Source of the DNA: Symsagittifera roscoffensis
Lineage: Eukaryota > Xenacoelomorpha > Acoela > Convolutidae
Assembly (NCBI RefSeq): GCF_963678635.1
Contig: NC_087062.1
Location: 14,803,789 to 14,867,788 of the forward strand
Length of the DNA: 64,000 nucleotides
Reading direction: 5' to 3'
The position numbers and the translations under genes are program-made. The notes under the pieces were generated by a model. It was given only the letters and a program-made list of their open reading frames with translations, was not told where the DNA came from and ran no database searches. Positions within the stretch are counted from its first letter, which is position 1. Every line of letters starts with the position of its first letter. Of this stretch, positions 1 to 11,310 are shown piece after piece.

Positions 1-519
1 ACACTAATCCTCTGAGTGGAGTTTAAATCTAGTCGATTCCAGCTTTAACATAATCACACATATATCCTGATCTAAACTGAAAATTGAACAACTATAAAAT
101 CAGTCAATACGGACTCAGCTTTGAGATTCTGTCAGACAGTTGAATAAGTCAGAAAGTTAAAAAATCAGACAGTTAAATAAGTAAATTCATGGAGTGAGAA
201 ATTCATAAAACACTGATTGAAAATATTGCTCAACTTCTAGCCTTTAAAAATAAATAATACAATATAACAAACAGATTTGACAACTCAAAATGGGATAAAG
301 AGCTTCAACAACTTCAATTCTTTTCATGTCAAATTCACGACTTATTGAAACAAAAACAAATCACAAAGGCTGAGTATTTTCACAGAATAAATAAGTTAAA
401 CTACGTAAGTAACAAAAAGTAACTAAATAACAGCTAAATAGAACTATCTAATCATTTAAAAGAAGCAATTAGCTTGTGAAGTTAGTTTCTGGCAAGATTG
501 TGAAGAGAACATTTTTCCA
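1..519. other. AT-rich flank with no gene
   Basis: This is the sequence downstream of the CDK4/6-like gene on the minus strand. It is AT-rich with short A and T runs. I see no convincing ORF, RNA gene or repeat in it, and no clear AATAAA on the minus strand within it, so the 3' end of the kinase transcript is undefined. Confidence 0.5.
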
Positions 520-2206
520 TCAATTCACAGCAGCTAAACCAGACGCTAATTTCTTTTTCATTTGATTGGACACTAGTTTCTTGTTTTTGGATCCTATCGG
601 TTCCAGAGGAGCTGGAAAATTTGCCAAGAATCCACAATTACAATCTGACGAAAAATAAGGCATCGAAAGAGCGGTTACCGCATTGCATCTCTTGTCAATG
701 TCATATTCCAGCATGGACGCTAGTAACGCATATGCATGCACACACATAATTTTCATTTCTCGTCTCAATTTCTTACCAGCTGCTGCCGAAAACTGTTCAC
801 GAGTCACTGAGCAGCTTTTAGGCCAAATTCTTGCCTCGGGAAGACCCAAAAATGATACAATCTGAGTCAAAATCTCAATTTCCGAGGTGCCTTGGATCAG
901 AGGCACCCGCTTGAAAAGCTGACACATGACCATCCCAAGACTCCAAATGTCAGCTGAGAAATTGTAGTCGCAGCCTAAGATTATTTCAGGCGGTCGGTAC
1001 CAGAGAGTGACGGTTACAGTCGTGAGATATGTTCCAACTTCACCAGGTTTGGACAGTCCGAAGTCAGCTATTTTCACAATTCCTCCACGCGACAGAAGGA
1101 GGTTCTCTGGTTTGATATCTCTGAAAATTGACGAGAACTTACAGATTGACCATATACTTTGAGTTTTTAACACATCTCAAAACACGCAATGTGTCATCCA
1201 TCTTATAAATCAGCTAAAAGTCAAAACTTTTGCTGAAAAATGACCAAGATTGCTCACTAAGCACGTCAATAAACAACACAAAATCGCCGTATTTGTTCAA
1301 TGCAATCTATTTTGAATGAAATCTAAGTTCTTTACAAAAAGTGTAATTTTGAGAGCATCTGGAAAGTATTCGCCACTAGCACCGACATCTTATTAGCAGC
1401 TCCGAATTTGTCACATGACCAGCAAACCTACGAGCTTTATTCCAGTTTCCCCCCTCGTAAAATTGCAAAATTAAGCTGTTCAAAAATTATTCATACGGCT
1501 TTTTGTATATAAGAAATGATGTAAACATTTGTTCACCTGTTCACGCTGACACGTTTTGATGCAGTAATTTAACCACAAGGGTAAATAGACTTTTATATAT
1601 TGAATTTCAGAAAAAACAAAGGGGGACTGGAACCGCCAACCTACGTTAACCAAGAATCGTGAAAACCAAAATTTTTTTCATACTTTATGATACGGGTAAA
1701 AAATCAATGAGACGCGAAAAGATGAAAATACTTTTTGGTAAGAATTCGAACAACGCACTAGAAGACAGTCCCGCCTCTTACCTGTGCATGACTCCATTGA
1801 CATGTAGGAACTCAATACCCAGCAGTGTTTGATGGATGATATGCTTGCACATCTCAGGAGTAATTATCGGCTCATACTCCACGTAATGCAGCAGACTTCT
1901 CGGCAGGTACTCGAACACCAGACACACCGAGAGGCTCTTCGGATTCTCAAGGTCATCCGGGGTCATTATGACATCGTAGAGTTTCACAATATTGGGATGT
2001 GCCAGCTTATTCAGTTTTTTCAACATTGCAACTTCTCTTAAAATATACTGCGGTATCCCAGTTGATAAATTCTTCTGATTGACATCTATTCTCTTCAGAG
2101 CAACCACTTCATCTGGACGTTCTCTGCTGACGGCCTTAAACACTTTGGCATACGCTCCTCTGCCAATTGACTCTTTGATTAAATACTGCGGAACTGTGAA
2201 CGCCAT
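520..2206 (-). CDS. CDK4/6: CDK4/6-like cyclin-dependent kinase, two exons
   Basis: Exon 1 is 2206-1782 and exon 2 is 1120-520; joined they encode 341 residues, against 303-326 for vertebrate CDK4/6. Visible kinase motifs: Gly loop GRGAYAKV at residues 15-22, VALK lysine at 38, a cyclin-contact helix (IPQYILRE, 51-58) in the place of the P-x-S-T-x-R-E helix of CDK4/6, HRD at 141-143 followed by IKPEN, DFG at 161-163, and T-loop TVTLWYRPPE ending near 187. Thr175 aligns with the activating threonine of CDK4. All catalytic residues are present, so it should be an active G1 kinase partnered by a D-type cyclin (family knowledge). Oddities are PPE instead of APE and a short C-terminal tail. The start ATG follows an open 5' flank. 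Other CDK families fit less well because of the GTVK-like and TLWYR context. Confidence 0.9.
1121..1781 (-). other. Intron of the CDK4/6-like gene
   Basis: The donor reads CACAG|GTAAG and the acceptor TTTTCAG|AGATATC on the minus strand. The intron splits the arginine codon of the HRD motif, and joining the exons gives an uninterrupted HRDIKPEN. It is 661 bp, AT-rich, with no ORF or repeat that I can see. The precise motif restoration makes the splice call strong. Confidence 0.9.
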
Positions 2207-2333
2207 GAAAGATAAGTTTTAATTCTGTAACAACAATATTGCACTTAACATAATTTATCTAAAATCGATATATCTTTTCACGCCCTATAGGCAAAGCAAA
2301 ATGAATGACTATGATAAAACGTGATGTAATAAT

Positions 2334-5300
2334 GTCACGTCTGTCAGTTCAGAAAATTGCGACATGTTTCATAATTTAAGCAAAATTGAACATAGTCAAT
2401 CGAAGATAAAAAAAGAAATGAACGCTAGTAAACAAAAAAACAATGACTTTCTTGAAAAAATCTCAACTTTCGAATTTCAAAGAATTGAATAGATGCCCTT
2501 CAAGCCCTTTGAATTTCTAGAACAATTCATGATTGCCGCTTTCTTGATAACATCAACCCAACTAGAGAAAACGGGCTCAAAAAGTAAAGTTTTTATTCCG
2601 CTGGAATTCTAAAAATTAACTTCCTTTTTCGAAACTAGAAATCGCTCACTTTTTTCGCGTCATTTCCACATTCGCTCTAGGAGAGTGCTATTTACGTCAC
2701 TTTCAGCAGATTAATTTCAACTGAACTCAAGAAAAGCATATATACCTAAGTGAATTCATAAATGCATCAATATGTATGAATGCACATCTCTAGTTATTAG
2801 AGACTTCTAAGACTTTTCCTGAAAAAAAAACAAACAAAAATCAGCAAGACCTATATAAGAGTCTTCACTACGTTCGATACTCTTAAACATTCAATCGGTT
2901 TCAAAATGAACAGAAATTGATTATCAAAAAACTCACATCAAATAAATTCATTTCTTGCATAAACGTTGAAAAACTGCGCTTCAACTTTATGAAAATTTTA
3001 ATTGCCCGAACTATTATTAACTTGAACTAAAGGCATGCTCAATACTGAAACTATTCAAGCTGGAACTATGTCTTGACGCATCAGTCTCAATGATACAATA
3101 TTTAACCTCCTGTTAAATCAGCATTACTACTCAATCAACTATTAACCTATTTACTCAGAAACTACTCCAATTGAACTAACCGGAATTAAACCTCAGTGCT
3201 TAACAGTGTTTTTTAATTAACAGCGTTTTTTTAACATTTCAACGTGCAATACTGTATAAAATTCCTGAGCTGTAAAAAAAAGCCAACGCTGATCTCACTA
3301 ACTCAATTACGGCACTGTGTCACTTAGCTAGGTCGTTTTCTTCCAGCCTTCTTTGATTCAGTTCTCTCTCTGCTGAGATTCAACTATCCGCTATCTTCGT
3401 AATAATCGTTTTCTGATTGATGAGAACCAAACTTCAGCTCTCTTAGTGTAATTGTTATGCCTAAGAGTAGGCTCCTTCTATTATGTCTGTCTATTTGAGT
3501 TTCAGTTTCAGATAGAATTATGTTGTTTCCTAAAAATCCTGACGTTTTTAGTATTTCCTATGCAAGGTTTTGCACGATAATATCTCTGTTACGATTCTAT
3601 ACGCCACGTTCGAGATGGGCAACTCCATTGAGTTGTAGCAATCTCATTTCAACCCTAGATGTGTTAAATCAACCAACTTCACAAGAATTTTATTTATATA
3701 TCCCCTTTTAAAACCTCATAGTTAATTCACCCTTCGGCCTCCGTGGCAAGAGGGAGGTCCCTTCGAAAAGTAGTTACTGTCTATATTCTAAGTCTAACCG
3801 AGCATTCTAGCTACCAGGGAAAAGAAGTTCCTCCAACGTCTTACCTACCAAGATTTATTCCAGTTTTATGGTCCATTTTCACTTTTTCAGGGAGAGGGCT
3901 AAAAACCCCGGAAGGAGCTGCCTGAGGCCGTTGGTCCACAAGGCTTTATTCAAGTTTGGTATCTTGTTTCAGTTCAGCTATTAAATCCAATATGCCCTTC
4001 CTCATTATTTCAAGTATTTTGCCCCTTTCGGGTTTACCGGATTTGGTTCAAAAATATAACACATATATCCTGCTACTATTTAGCATATTCTGAAGTTTCA
4101 ACTCGCTACGTAAATGTAGGGATGAGGAATGACTGCCGGACTTCGGGTGCGGACTATTTAATCAGGGGCTAAAATCTGAAATAGGGGTCCAGGGGGTCTA
4201 CTGTGCTAATCTTGAGCCTTCCTCAACTAAGTCTACAACACACTAAATTTGATCCCCGTTCCACCGTTAATTACTGAGTTTTATCAGGGCAATTTGCATT
4301 CTCGGGAACCGCCAACACTCGGACCGGTTGTCCTTGTCTGGATTTTTGCAAGCCCCGGCCATGACCGTCCTAGCATTTTAAATTCCCAATGGGGATAGGT
4401 GTATTCAGTTTTACATCCCCTCTAAACTCTTCGCAGATGAGACAATATGCTTCGACCTTTCTACCGAAGCTTAATGACCAGTCAATTCTAAGCTACATGC
4501 AACTCATTATCTTCTCTACCGCGTATCCTTTAGTCACATTTATTATAATGCACTAGAAAACCTACGAGGGTTATCCAAACGACAATGGTACCCTTAAAGA
4601 TCGGGAGGTACTTTCCCTTTATATTAAGAGATGGGCAGCCCGATGCTTACCGTCGAAATGTCTCCAAGTTTACGTTTTGGCGACTTAAATTATATCATGA
4701 TCGCAAAGTGGTTTTACAAGACGGGAATGTTTAATCGACTCTACCAGTGCATGACTTCAAGCGAAAACATCGAGGATGGTACTATCGATTGGAGCATGAA
4801 ACCCGTACAAAGTATCACGTCGAAAACCTGCGTCCAGCGGTGTACCTTCGTAAGCCTAGACTTTAAAACTCTACAAAATATTTTGACAATATCAAACTGC
4901 TGAAAGGTACAGGTCAACGGTAAACATAGCCAACAGACAGTTGGAAAACATTCTATGAACGCAAACACAAGGAAGCAGAAAAAATGCTGACTTGTTTTTT
5001 AAAAGAATTTCAACTTTTCAAATTCAAAGAAAAAAATTATGGCCTTACATAAATTTCCAGGACAACGACACTTTTTTGATGATATTCACGAACAATTTTT
5101 TGTGACCTTTACACTTTTGCTGTTCGATACTGGAGTTTGCCTTGCTTTTTAACAAAAAAATAGTTTAAATTGAAAAAAAAAAATAAAAACAAAATTAAAA
5201 ACGAGAATTGAAATGAAAGATATGTGAGCGCTCACATAATAAAAAGAACAGAGAACAAACCCGAAAAAATTGAACAAAGACAGATAAATTAAACAGCTAG

Positions 5301-6049
5301 ATAAATTACAAAAAGACACGAACGCTGTTCAGAAAAAAAAAACCGCTAACTGATTTATACTCAGCAATAATTATTAAGAGATAAATTACTCAGCGATAAT
5401 CAAAGCGATACAAATTAGGTAGACGCCAATTAAACTGAAAAATTGAGTTCTTGAGCCGTAAAAATTTTGCGCCAATTAAGAACTCGAATTTTTCAGCCAG
5501 CCCCCTTGGCGCATACAGATGCAAAAAACCGTTCTCACCTTCACGACGTTAGCTGAGTCTTTAAACCTAAGCAAATCACTTAAACAGATTAATTTTAGAG
5601 TCTGTATTGGAACAAACAAGAACAGTTTAATCGCAGAGTCGGAAATTTGAATCAGCAACGCATATTTGGAGACAACATTTGAAGACAACTCATATTTGGA
5701 TCGGAAAATGCTCAAAAATGTCTGTTATCAAATGTCTATCACACCGAAGTAGAATAGGGGAAATAAATTATTATCACCAAATGAAAAAAAAATAGTTGAA
5801 AGATGTTGACAGGAAAAAGTCATGAGCCTGATTTGATAACAATTGCTAATCGAAAGTATAAATAGGGAAAACTAAAAAGAACGATGTACCCAATTATACA
5901 TCTTTTCCTAAGGCCATATCGGCTTTTCCACAAAAATAAGGTGTAACTGTCTATGCAGGGAAAAATTTTATGAACCATTAACATCAGAATTGGCTGCGCA
6001 GTTATTGAAAAAAATACAAGAAACGATCGAAACCACAAAAATTAAAATT
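2334..6049. other. Noncoding left part of unit 1
   Basis: Apart from the weak integrase-like relic I find no gene. There is a TATA-like CTATATAAGAG near 2851 and many short ORFs of 60-90 codons with no recognisable domain. The 5.0-5.8 kb part is very AT-rich with A runs. The same description holds for 12411-16121 in unit 2. Confidence 0.5.
4696..4866 (+). pseudogene. Possible integrase C-terminal remnant (unit 1)
   Basis: Read in one frame, this stretch gives a basic, Tyr/Arg-rich segment with one internal stop near 4732. It contains VVLQDG, HRGWYYRLEHE and HVENLRPA. That pattern resembles the short basic C-terminal tail of retroelement integrases, which often ends in a V-x-x-L-R-P box. No catalytic core, RT or protease can be read next to it, so it would be an old relic. 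The same sequence occurs in unit 2. The surrounding 3.3-4.95 kb is less AT-rich than the rest of the unit and might be the remains of the same element. This is a weak call. Confidence 0.3.
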
Positions 6050-8215
6050 TTTTATAACATAACATTTTTTCTACTAAAGTTAGGGCGTAAAGTTCCGCAA
6101 ACTTTTAAGAGTGAGCCTGTAGGCGCGGCGCCACTTATGCAGGGAAGATTCCCATAACCTCTTTCATCTATTGAACTGTAAATCTCAGATTTGTCAGGGT
6201 AGCTTTCAAGAATGAAAAAAAAAACTGCAAACCGTGAAAAATGACCTTTTCCCAAAAATAACAAGTTTTTCTTAAAACAACTAAGGATTTGCTGTTTCTA
6301 CAGGAAAAATTCTCGTAATCGTTTCCTTCGATCGGACCCTTAATCTCAGATTTGGTAAATCGTAAGAAATAATACAATTGACTTTACCGAAGGATATAAC
6401 TTTTTTGTATAAGAAAATAGGTCAGAGCCAATATTGCAGCAAAGAACCGCCCATTCTGTTATTTCGACTGACCCACCAATCTGAGAAGTGGGAAGGTAGT
6501 CTTCGAGAAAAATCAAGTTTTCAAAAAACGGTCAACGGTTAAAATATATGACTTTTCCGACAGCCACAACCCACATCTTTTTTTAATTTAAGATCACGGC
6601 CGCTTGTGAAGGTAGGATTCCCACAAGCGGGTTTTTGGTATTGAATGCTCACCGTGATTGACAGGATTAGAAAAAAAACGGTTAGAAAAATTATTCCGAA
6701 CAATTAATCCTTTAATCCTAGCTATCTCAATTAATTCTTTAATCCTAGATTTGAGCCTGTAGTTTTTGAGAGCAGTCGAAAAGTTTTAACTATCAGAAAT
6801 TTGGTTGGTCGTAGGACCATAAACTTTTGTGTACAAAAATTTGGACTTAGCCGCTGATTCAAGTGAGCTTCCCGCAACACGTTTTATAACGAATCCAAAA
6901 TCTCAAAACAGCGGTGTGACAAAAAAAAACATGAAAAAGACACAAAAAAATGAGTCAAAAATGAGACACAGAGGCGAAGCTGCGCTTCTCAAACGCTAGC
7001 GAGAGCACAAAAAAGCAGATCTATAGAGAGCAACTATATCGACAAAATCAACTTGATTTATTTTTATTTTAAATTTTTCCGATTTACAAAAAGTTGAATA
7101 TTATACAGGGACAAGTGCGCGAAATCGGTCCTTGAAAAAATTATAAGCCAATGCATCAAATGGTTCATTGAATCTGCTAGATTAGTTGTAAGCCTGGAAA
7201 AGGTTATTATATAATCTAGATTATTACATCAACTAGATTATTATATAACCAAAAACACTATTATACAAACTAGGATAACAAGCTAAGTTATTATATCAAC
7301 TAGATTAGTATACACAGAGGCGAAGCAGAGCTTCGCACTACTTGCAAAATAAGAAGAAAAAAAACAAGTCCAAAAAAATGTAGAAAACAACTGGGTGAAT
7401 TAAAACGTTCGTATATTTCGATAAAAAGAAACTAGAGGCCTGAAGCTGTAGGAACGTATTTGATACGTTTTGAATTTGTTGTACTGATGTGGGGGAAAAT
7501 GCGTAACTTCAAAAGTTGACTTTGCCCAAAACCTTAGTTGTTCAACTAAAATAAATAAGAGCAAAAACTTAGATATGGGAGTTTTCCCAAGGACATAAGG
7601 TTTCTATCAGAAAAATTTAAGGAGTCGCTGCTTCAGCAAAAAAAAATCTAACAACCGGATTTCCCATTGAACTTTTCATCTCAGACTGGATGGTGTAGCT
7701 TTTAAGAACACTCAAAAAAATTCCGAAAAAACAGTCAGAAAATCAAAAAACTTCCGAAACCCATAACGGTTTTCAGCAAAAAGCAGGTCGTTGCCGCTAA
7801 AGTAGAAAAGATTCGCCAAAAACCGGGTTGCTCGATTGAACACTTAATCTCAGAATTGGCCGGTAGTTTTTGAGGAAGTAAAAAGTTTCCGAAAACTAGT
7901 CAAAGTTTCAAAAATTTGACTTTTAGAGAGCCATAAAAGTGCATGAAAACGCTTAACAAATTTGAAAAATTATTATTTCTGACAGTCATAGCTTTTGTGT
8001 AAAAATATGGGCGTAGCCGCTTTCGCAGAAACAATTCATGCAAACTTTAATTCGATTGAACCCAAAAACTCAAATATGAGAGAATAGTTCGCGAGAAAAA
8101 ATCAAATATTTCGGACAACCGTGAATGAATTGATCATTACTTTTCCGAAAACCATAAGTTTTCCTTTTAAAAAAATTGAGCGTATACGCGTAAAACATTT
8201 CCACACGTTTTCAAC
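6050..8215. repeat. Degenerate ~150 bp tandem array, left arm (unit 1)
   Basis: A recurring module can be read many times, with this order of short blocks: TTTTCCGAAAACCATAA, a T/A run, GCGTAGCCGCTT, CAGAAA-ATTC, TTCGATTGAACC, AATCTCAGATTTGG, GGTAGTTTTTGAGA, then AAAGTTTCCGAAAA. Copies are heavily diverged and vary in length. Clear module cores lie near 6170, 6345, 6460, 6760, 7680, 7850 and 8060. The same module occurs in inverse orientation at about 9340-10135, so the two arms form a very large imperfect palindrome. Confidence 0.75.
7185..7315. repeat. Short AT tandem repeats (TTATTATATCAACTAGA-like), unit 1
   Basis: Between the array modules a ~20-30 bp motif ending in AACTAGATTA/TTATTATAT recurs about five times with variation. 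The same block is present near 17257-17387 in unit 2. Directly after it lies the palindromic motif GCGAAGCAGAGCTTCGC. Confidence 0.6.
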
Positions 8216-8232
8216 TTGCTTTGTTATTGAAT

Positions 8233-8330
8233 TTTAGCAACTTGGAGGTTTCTTAGCAGTTGGACTAGAAATAAAGCCCTCAATTTTGCATCCTAAGGTC
8301 CGTGGTTTGAATACTAGCCGGTCTTTGTTC
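8233..8330 (+). repeat. tRNA-derived SINE-like head (unit 1)
   Basis: A box A-like TTAGCAGTTGGACTAGA near 8252 is followed at tRNA-like distance by a box B-like GGTTTGAATAC near 8307. T-rich sequence with TTTTT runs comes next. This fits an old tRNA-derived SINE and not a working tRNA, because the cloverleaf stems do not pair well. Its first ~55 bp plus upstream flank recur inverted at 25973-26073. The equivalent in unit 2 is about 18306-18403. Confidence 0.4.
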
Positions 8331-9339
8331 TTTTTGTTCCGACCATTGAAAATGGGGAGGAACTTCGTAATCGAGCGTGCTTTTTTGTTGTTGTTGTTTC
8401 CCGCGCAATCGGACTGAGTTGAGTGAAATATCATATCAAGGCCCTTTCAGTCGTGATTCGAACGAAACTTTAAAATGCCCGAAAAAATCCCAATGTCAAA
8501 AAAAACGTTTTGAATTTTTTTTTGTTTATCCTCTCTTTTTGAGCTAGTTAAGCGATCGAGTAACGTTCGTTATGTATAAAACTACCAATTTATGCAAAAA
8601 AATTAAATAATTTTACCGAAGCAAAAAATAATTTTGAAAGCCTTATTGAACGCTACCACGAACTGGATCGACATTTTTTAGAAAGGCAAAAATCTTTCGA
8701 TAATATTTGAAGTTTTTAGTGCAAAAAATTGAAAAATTTTCATTTTTTTCATTATTCAAGTTTTCGGAAAAAGTTTTCGGAACATTGTGCTACTTGCACA
8801 GAAACAGGCTATCCTTGTTTCAGTATGCATGCAATTGACATTTTTTTTCGGTAAAAATTGATTGCTCGGACTTTCGTTTATCTACTCAATTTCTGTCGGC
8901 TTAGCTGCTACATCACGGATTATTGTCGTGTTGGAAGCAAGTATCGTGGAACTTGAATAGTTTTAAGTAAAATCAATTTTTCGGCTGATCTGGTCGCTGC
9001 TCAATGATTGTCGAATTTGTTTCCTCCGCTTCGTTGGTTTTGTTCCGTTGCTAATTTAAACTTCAAATGTGTTGCTTGGCATGTTTGCATAGAGTTCCTG
9101 TGTGATAAAAACAGGATTTATGAAAATGTATGGGATTTGGGATTGAATTGTTTTTACTTCATTTTTTTTGAGACTTCGGAAATTCTTCTTTTTTCTTGCA
9201 AAATTTTAGTTTTTTTACGAAAAATATTGTGCCTATTTTCAAAGAAACTATCAGTAAACACTCGCCTTTTTTCCCCTATACCTGAATAATCTCCTAGTCT
9301 CTATCTACTTAACCTCTGTATACAGCCTACAAAAAGGCC

Positions 9340-10135
9340 TGAGGGAATATTTGACCCATATTTTGAAATTTTTTTGGTTTTCTCAAAAAATATCTTCCCA
9401 AATCTAAGATTTTGATTTCAATGAATGATGCCGATTGAATTGACAAGTGAGCAAGAAGTCGTGATAATAGAAGAAACTAACTTCTGGAAAAAAAAAGCAA
9501 AGACTAGAAAACGGTTACATTTTGAAAGCAGGAGGAGCTCAGATAACTATTCCATTTGAGGGAATAACTGCTTTCCCTATGAAAACAAATAAAAATGAGA
9601 GAAATGAAATCAAAGAACTAACAGATGGACTGAGCAGGATGACAATTACGAACAAAACAGAAAAAAGAAGATCGCTAAACTAGAGGCTTTGCAGAGGAAG
9701 ATAGCGATCCATTAATCATAAATATTTTTACACACATTAATCGCCCTTGGTACTTTCGAAAATTTTGCGTTTTCTCGAAAGCTATCTACCCATATCTGAA
9801 AATTGGGGTTCAAACCAAACAAAGGGTTGCTGGAAGCTCCTTTGCATACGCTCAATTTTTAAAAAAAAAATAAAATTTATGGCTTTCGGAAAAGTAATGT
9901 TCAATTCATTGACGATTGTCCGAAACATTTGATTTTTTCTCGCGAACTACTCTCCCATATTTGAGTTTTTGGGTTCAATAGAAATTAAAGTTTGCATCAG
10001 TTGTTTCTGCGAAAGCGGCTACGCCCATATTTTTACACAAAAGCAATGACTGTCGGAAATATGAAAGTTTTTTTATTTGCTAAGCGTTTTTATGCTTTTT
10101 CTCGATAACTTTCCTGCCAAACCTGATATCAAGTA
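9340..10135. repeat. Inverted right arm of the ~150 bp module array (unit 1)
   Basis: Reverse complements of the left-arm module lie at about 9340-9420 and 9745-10135. The best match pairs 9850-10110 with the reverse complement of 7920-8195, with long blocks shared around TTTCTGCGAAAGCGGCTACG and CGCGAACTA. Between the two right-arm blocks (9430-9740) is unrelated A-rich sequence. Long terminal inverted repeats built of subrepeats are a property of foldback-type DNA transposons. No transposase is recognisable in the 8216-9340 loop. Confidence 0.7.
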
Positions 10136-10300
10136 GCAGAATGTTCCGACCCTTCTCTTAAAATACACAACAATATTTTTTTTCCTAAGCATATTTGACA
10201 GTTAAAGGACAACAGTTTTTGCAAAAGAAGTACCAGAAAAACAAAAATCGCAGTTTTCCGAATTGTTGAAGTTTTTGATTTCGAAAAGGCGCTAAAAAAA

Positions 10301-10524
10301 CTCCATAATTAACTTTACTCGAGTAAATATGAGTTTTCACGGCTGAAAATAAGCTATTGTTTTCTATTAAGCTATTAAAATAAGCAAATTGAAAGCCTGC
10401 CCACTCGTTTTGCTCCATAATTAACTTTGCTCGAGTAAATATGAGTTTTCACGGCTGAAAATAAGCTATTGTTTTCTATTAAGCTATTGAAATAAGCAAA
10501 TTGAAAGCCTGCCCACTCGTTTTG
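10301..10524. repeat. Two 112-bp tandem repeats upstream of Gypsy copy 1
   Basis: A 112-bp unit beginning CTCCATAATTAACTTTRCTC and ending CCCACTCGTTTTG occurs twice in a row with about two differences. It ends a few bases before the primer-binding site, so it belongs to the 3' part of the 5' LTR or leader. The LTR start is not evident, and no second LTR was found. Confidence 0.8.
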
Positions 10525-10535
10525 CATTTTCAACA

Positions 10536-10553
10536 TGGCGCAGTCAGCAGTCT
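10536..10553 (+). promoter_or_regulatory. Putative tRNA primer-binding site, Gypsy copy 1
   Basis: TGGCGCAGTCAGCAGTCT follows directly after TTTTCAACA. A sequence starting TGG immediately after an LTR ending in CA is the expected complement of a tRNA 3' CCA end, and TGGCGCAGTCAG-type sites are common in Ty3/Gypsy elements. I cannot name the priming tRNA. Confidence 0.55.
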
Positions 10554-10617
10554 CAGGTGGGGGAAGAATCCATTGGGCATTACGGGATTCTGGCCGCCGA
10601 AATGTACGGAACCGCCT

Positions 10618-11310
10618 ATGATGTGGGAATTCTGGATTAACCGATTCCAATGGGGAATGGTAGCTAAGCACTCAATAAACCCGAAGAACTACTATTACGC
10701 AGCGACTCTCTCAGCCGCTCAAGTTACAGCTTTGCCCGCGGAAGTAGATGGTAAGAAACGACTGGAGTCAGAACAAGTATTAATTTCCAACCTGTATTTG
10801 TGTAGGGGAAAGGGGCAAGACGAACCTCATAAAAGACGACCGCATCTGGATCTCTCGACGATTCGTTACCCACGGATGATAGACGCACTGGAAACGGAAT
10901 TTAAGAAAGAAAGAAACGAAACTTATGAGACATACCAGCTCCTCTCGCGAAAACAGTTTATTAACGAAAGTCTGGAGCAATTCCATTCAGTATTGAGTGG
11001 ATTGGCGGCGCGGTGCAATTTTGGAACACTGGAGGACCGGATATTAAGGGATGTATTCATCGTCAATATGAATAATCGCGAAGCACAGAAGGAACTATGC
11101 AGGTCGACGAAAACACCGGAGGAGGTTTACAGGATAGCTCTCTCGTACGAGAGGGGTAATAAATACGCTTCATCCTATGTTGCCACGGGATCGGTGGGAG
11201 CCCAAGGATCGTCATCAGGAGGCGGCGGAATCCAGATCAAATCTGAACCAGTCGGAATCATCCGCGGAGGTTATCGGAACAATCGCGCAAGGGGCCGGGG
11301 CTCATACTAA
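10618..11310 (+). CDS. gag: Gypsy gag, copy 1
   Basis: The first in-frame ATG is at 10618. The product has the W-x-x-W-x-x-RF capsid start (FWINRF), the helical capsid core with FLS/RFG-like blocks (LSGLAARCNFG, ILRDVFIVNM) and a Gly/Arg-rich tail (GGYRNNRARGRG), all typical of Ty3/Gypsy Gag that packages element RNA. It ends at a TAA (11308-11310) that is in frame with the following zinc-knuckle and protease region. Whether that stop is natural or a mutation is unclear, since both copies carry it. Confidence 0.75.
   Translation: MMWEFWINRFQWGMVAKHSINPKNYYYAATLSAAQVTALPAEVDGKKRLESEQVLISNLYLCRGKGQDEPHKRRPHLDLSTIRYPRMIDALETEFKKERNETYETYQLLSRKQFINESLEQFHSVLSGLAARCNFGTLEDRILRDVFIVNMNNREAQKELCRSTKTPEEVYRIALSYERGNKYASSYVATGSVGAQGSSSGGGGIQIKSEPVGIIRGGYRNNRARGRGSY

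Noticed and set aside
2207-2333. A defined promoter for the CDK4/6-like gene
   Set aside because: No TATA box, initiator or other element could be supported in this short AT-rich stretch.
3700-4640. Possible rDNA or other structured RNA because of higher GC and blocks such as GGCAAGAGGGAGG
   Set aside because: I could not match any rRNA core motif or align it to a known RNA.
3520-4968. Several 60-90 codon ORFs in the less AT-rich part of the duplicated unit, repeated at 13595-15043
   Set aside because: They recur only because the whole unit is duplicated. No domain, ATG context or codon pattern supports them.
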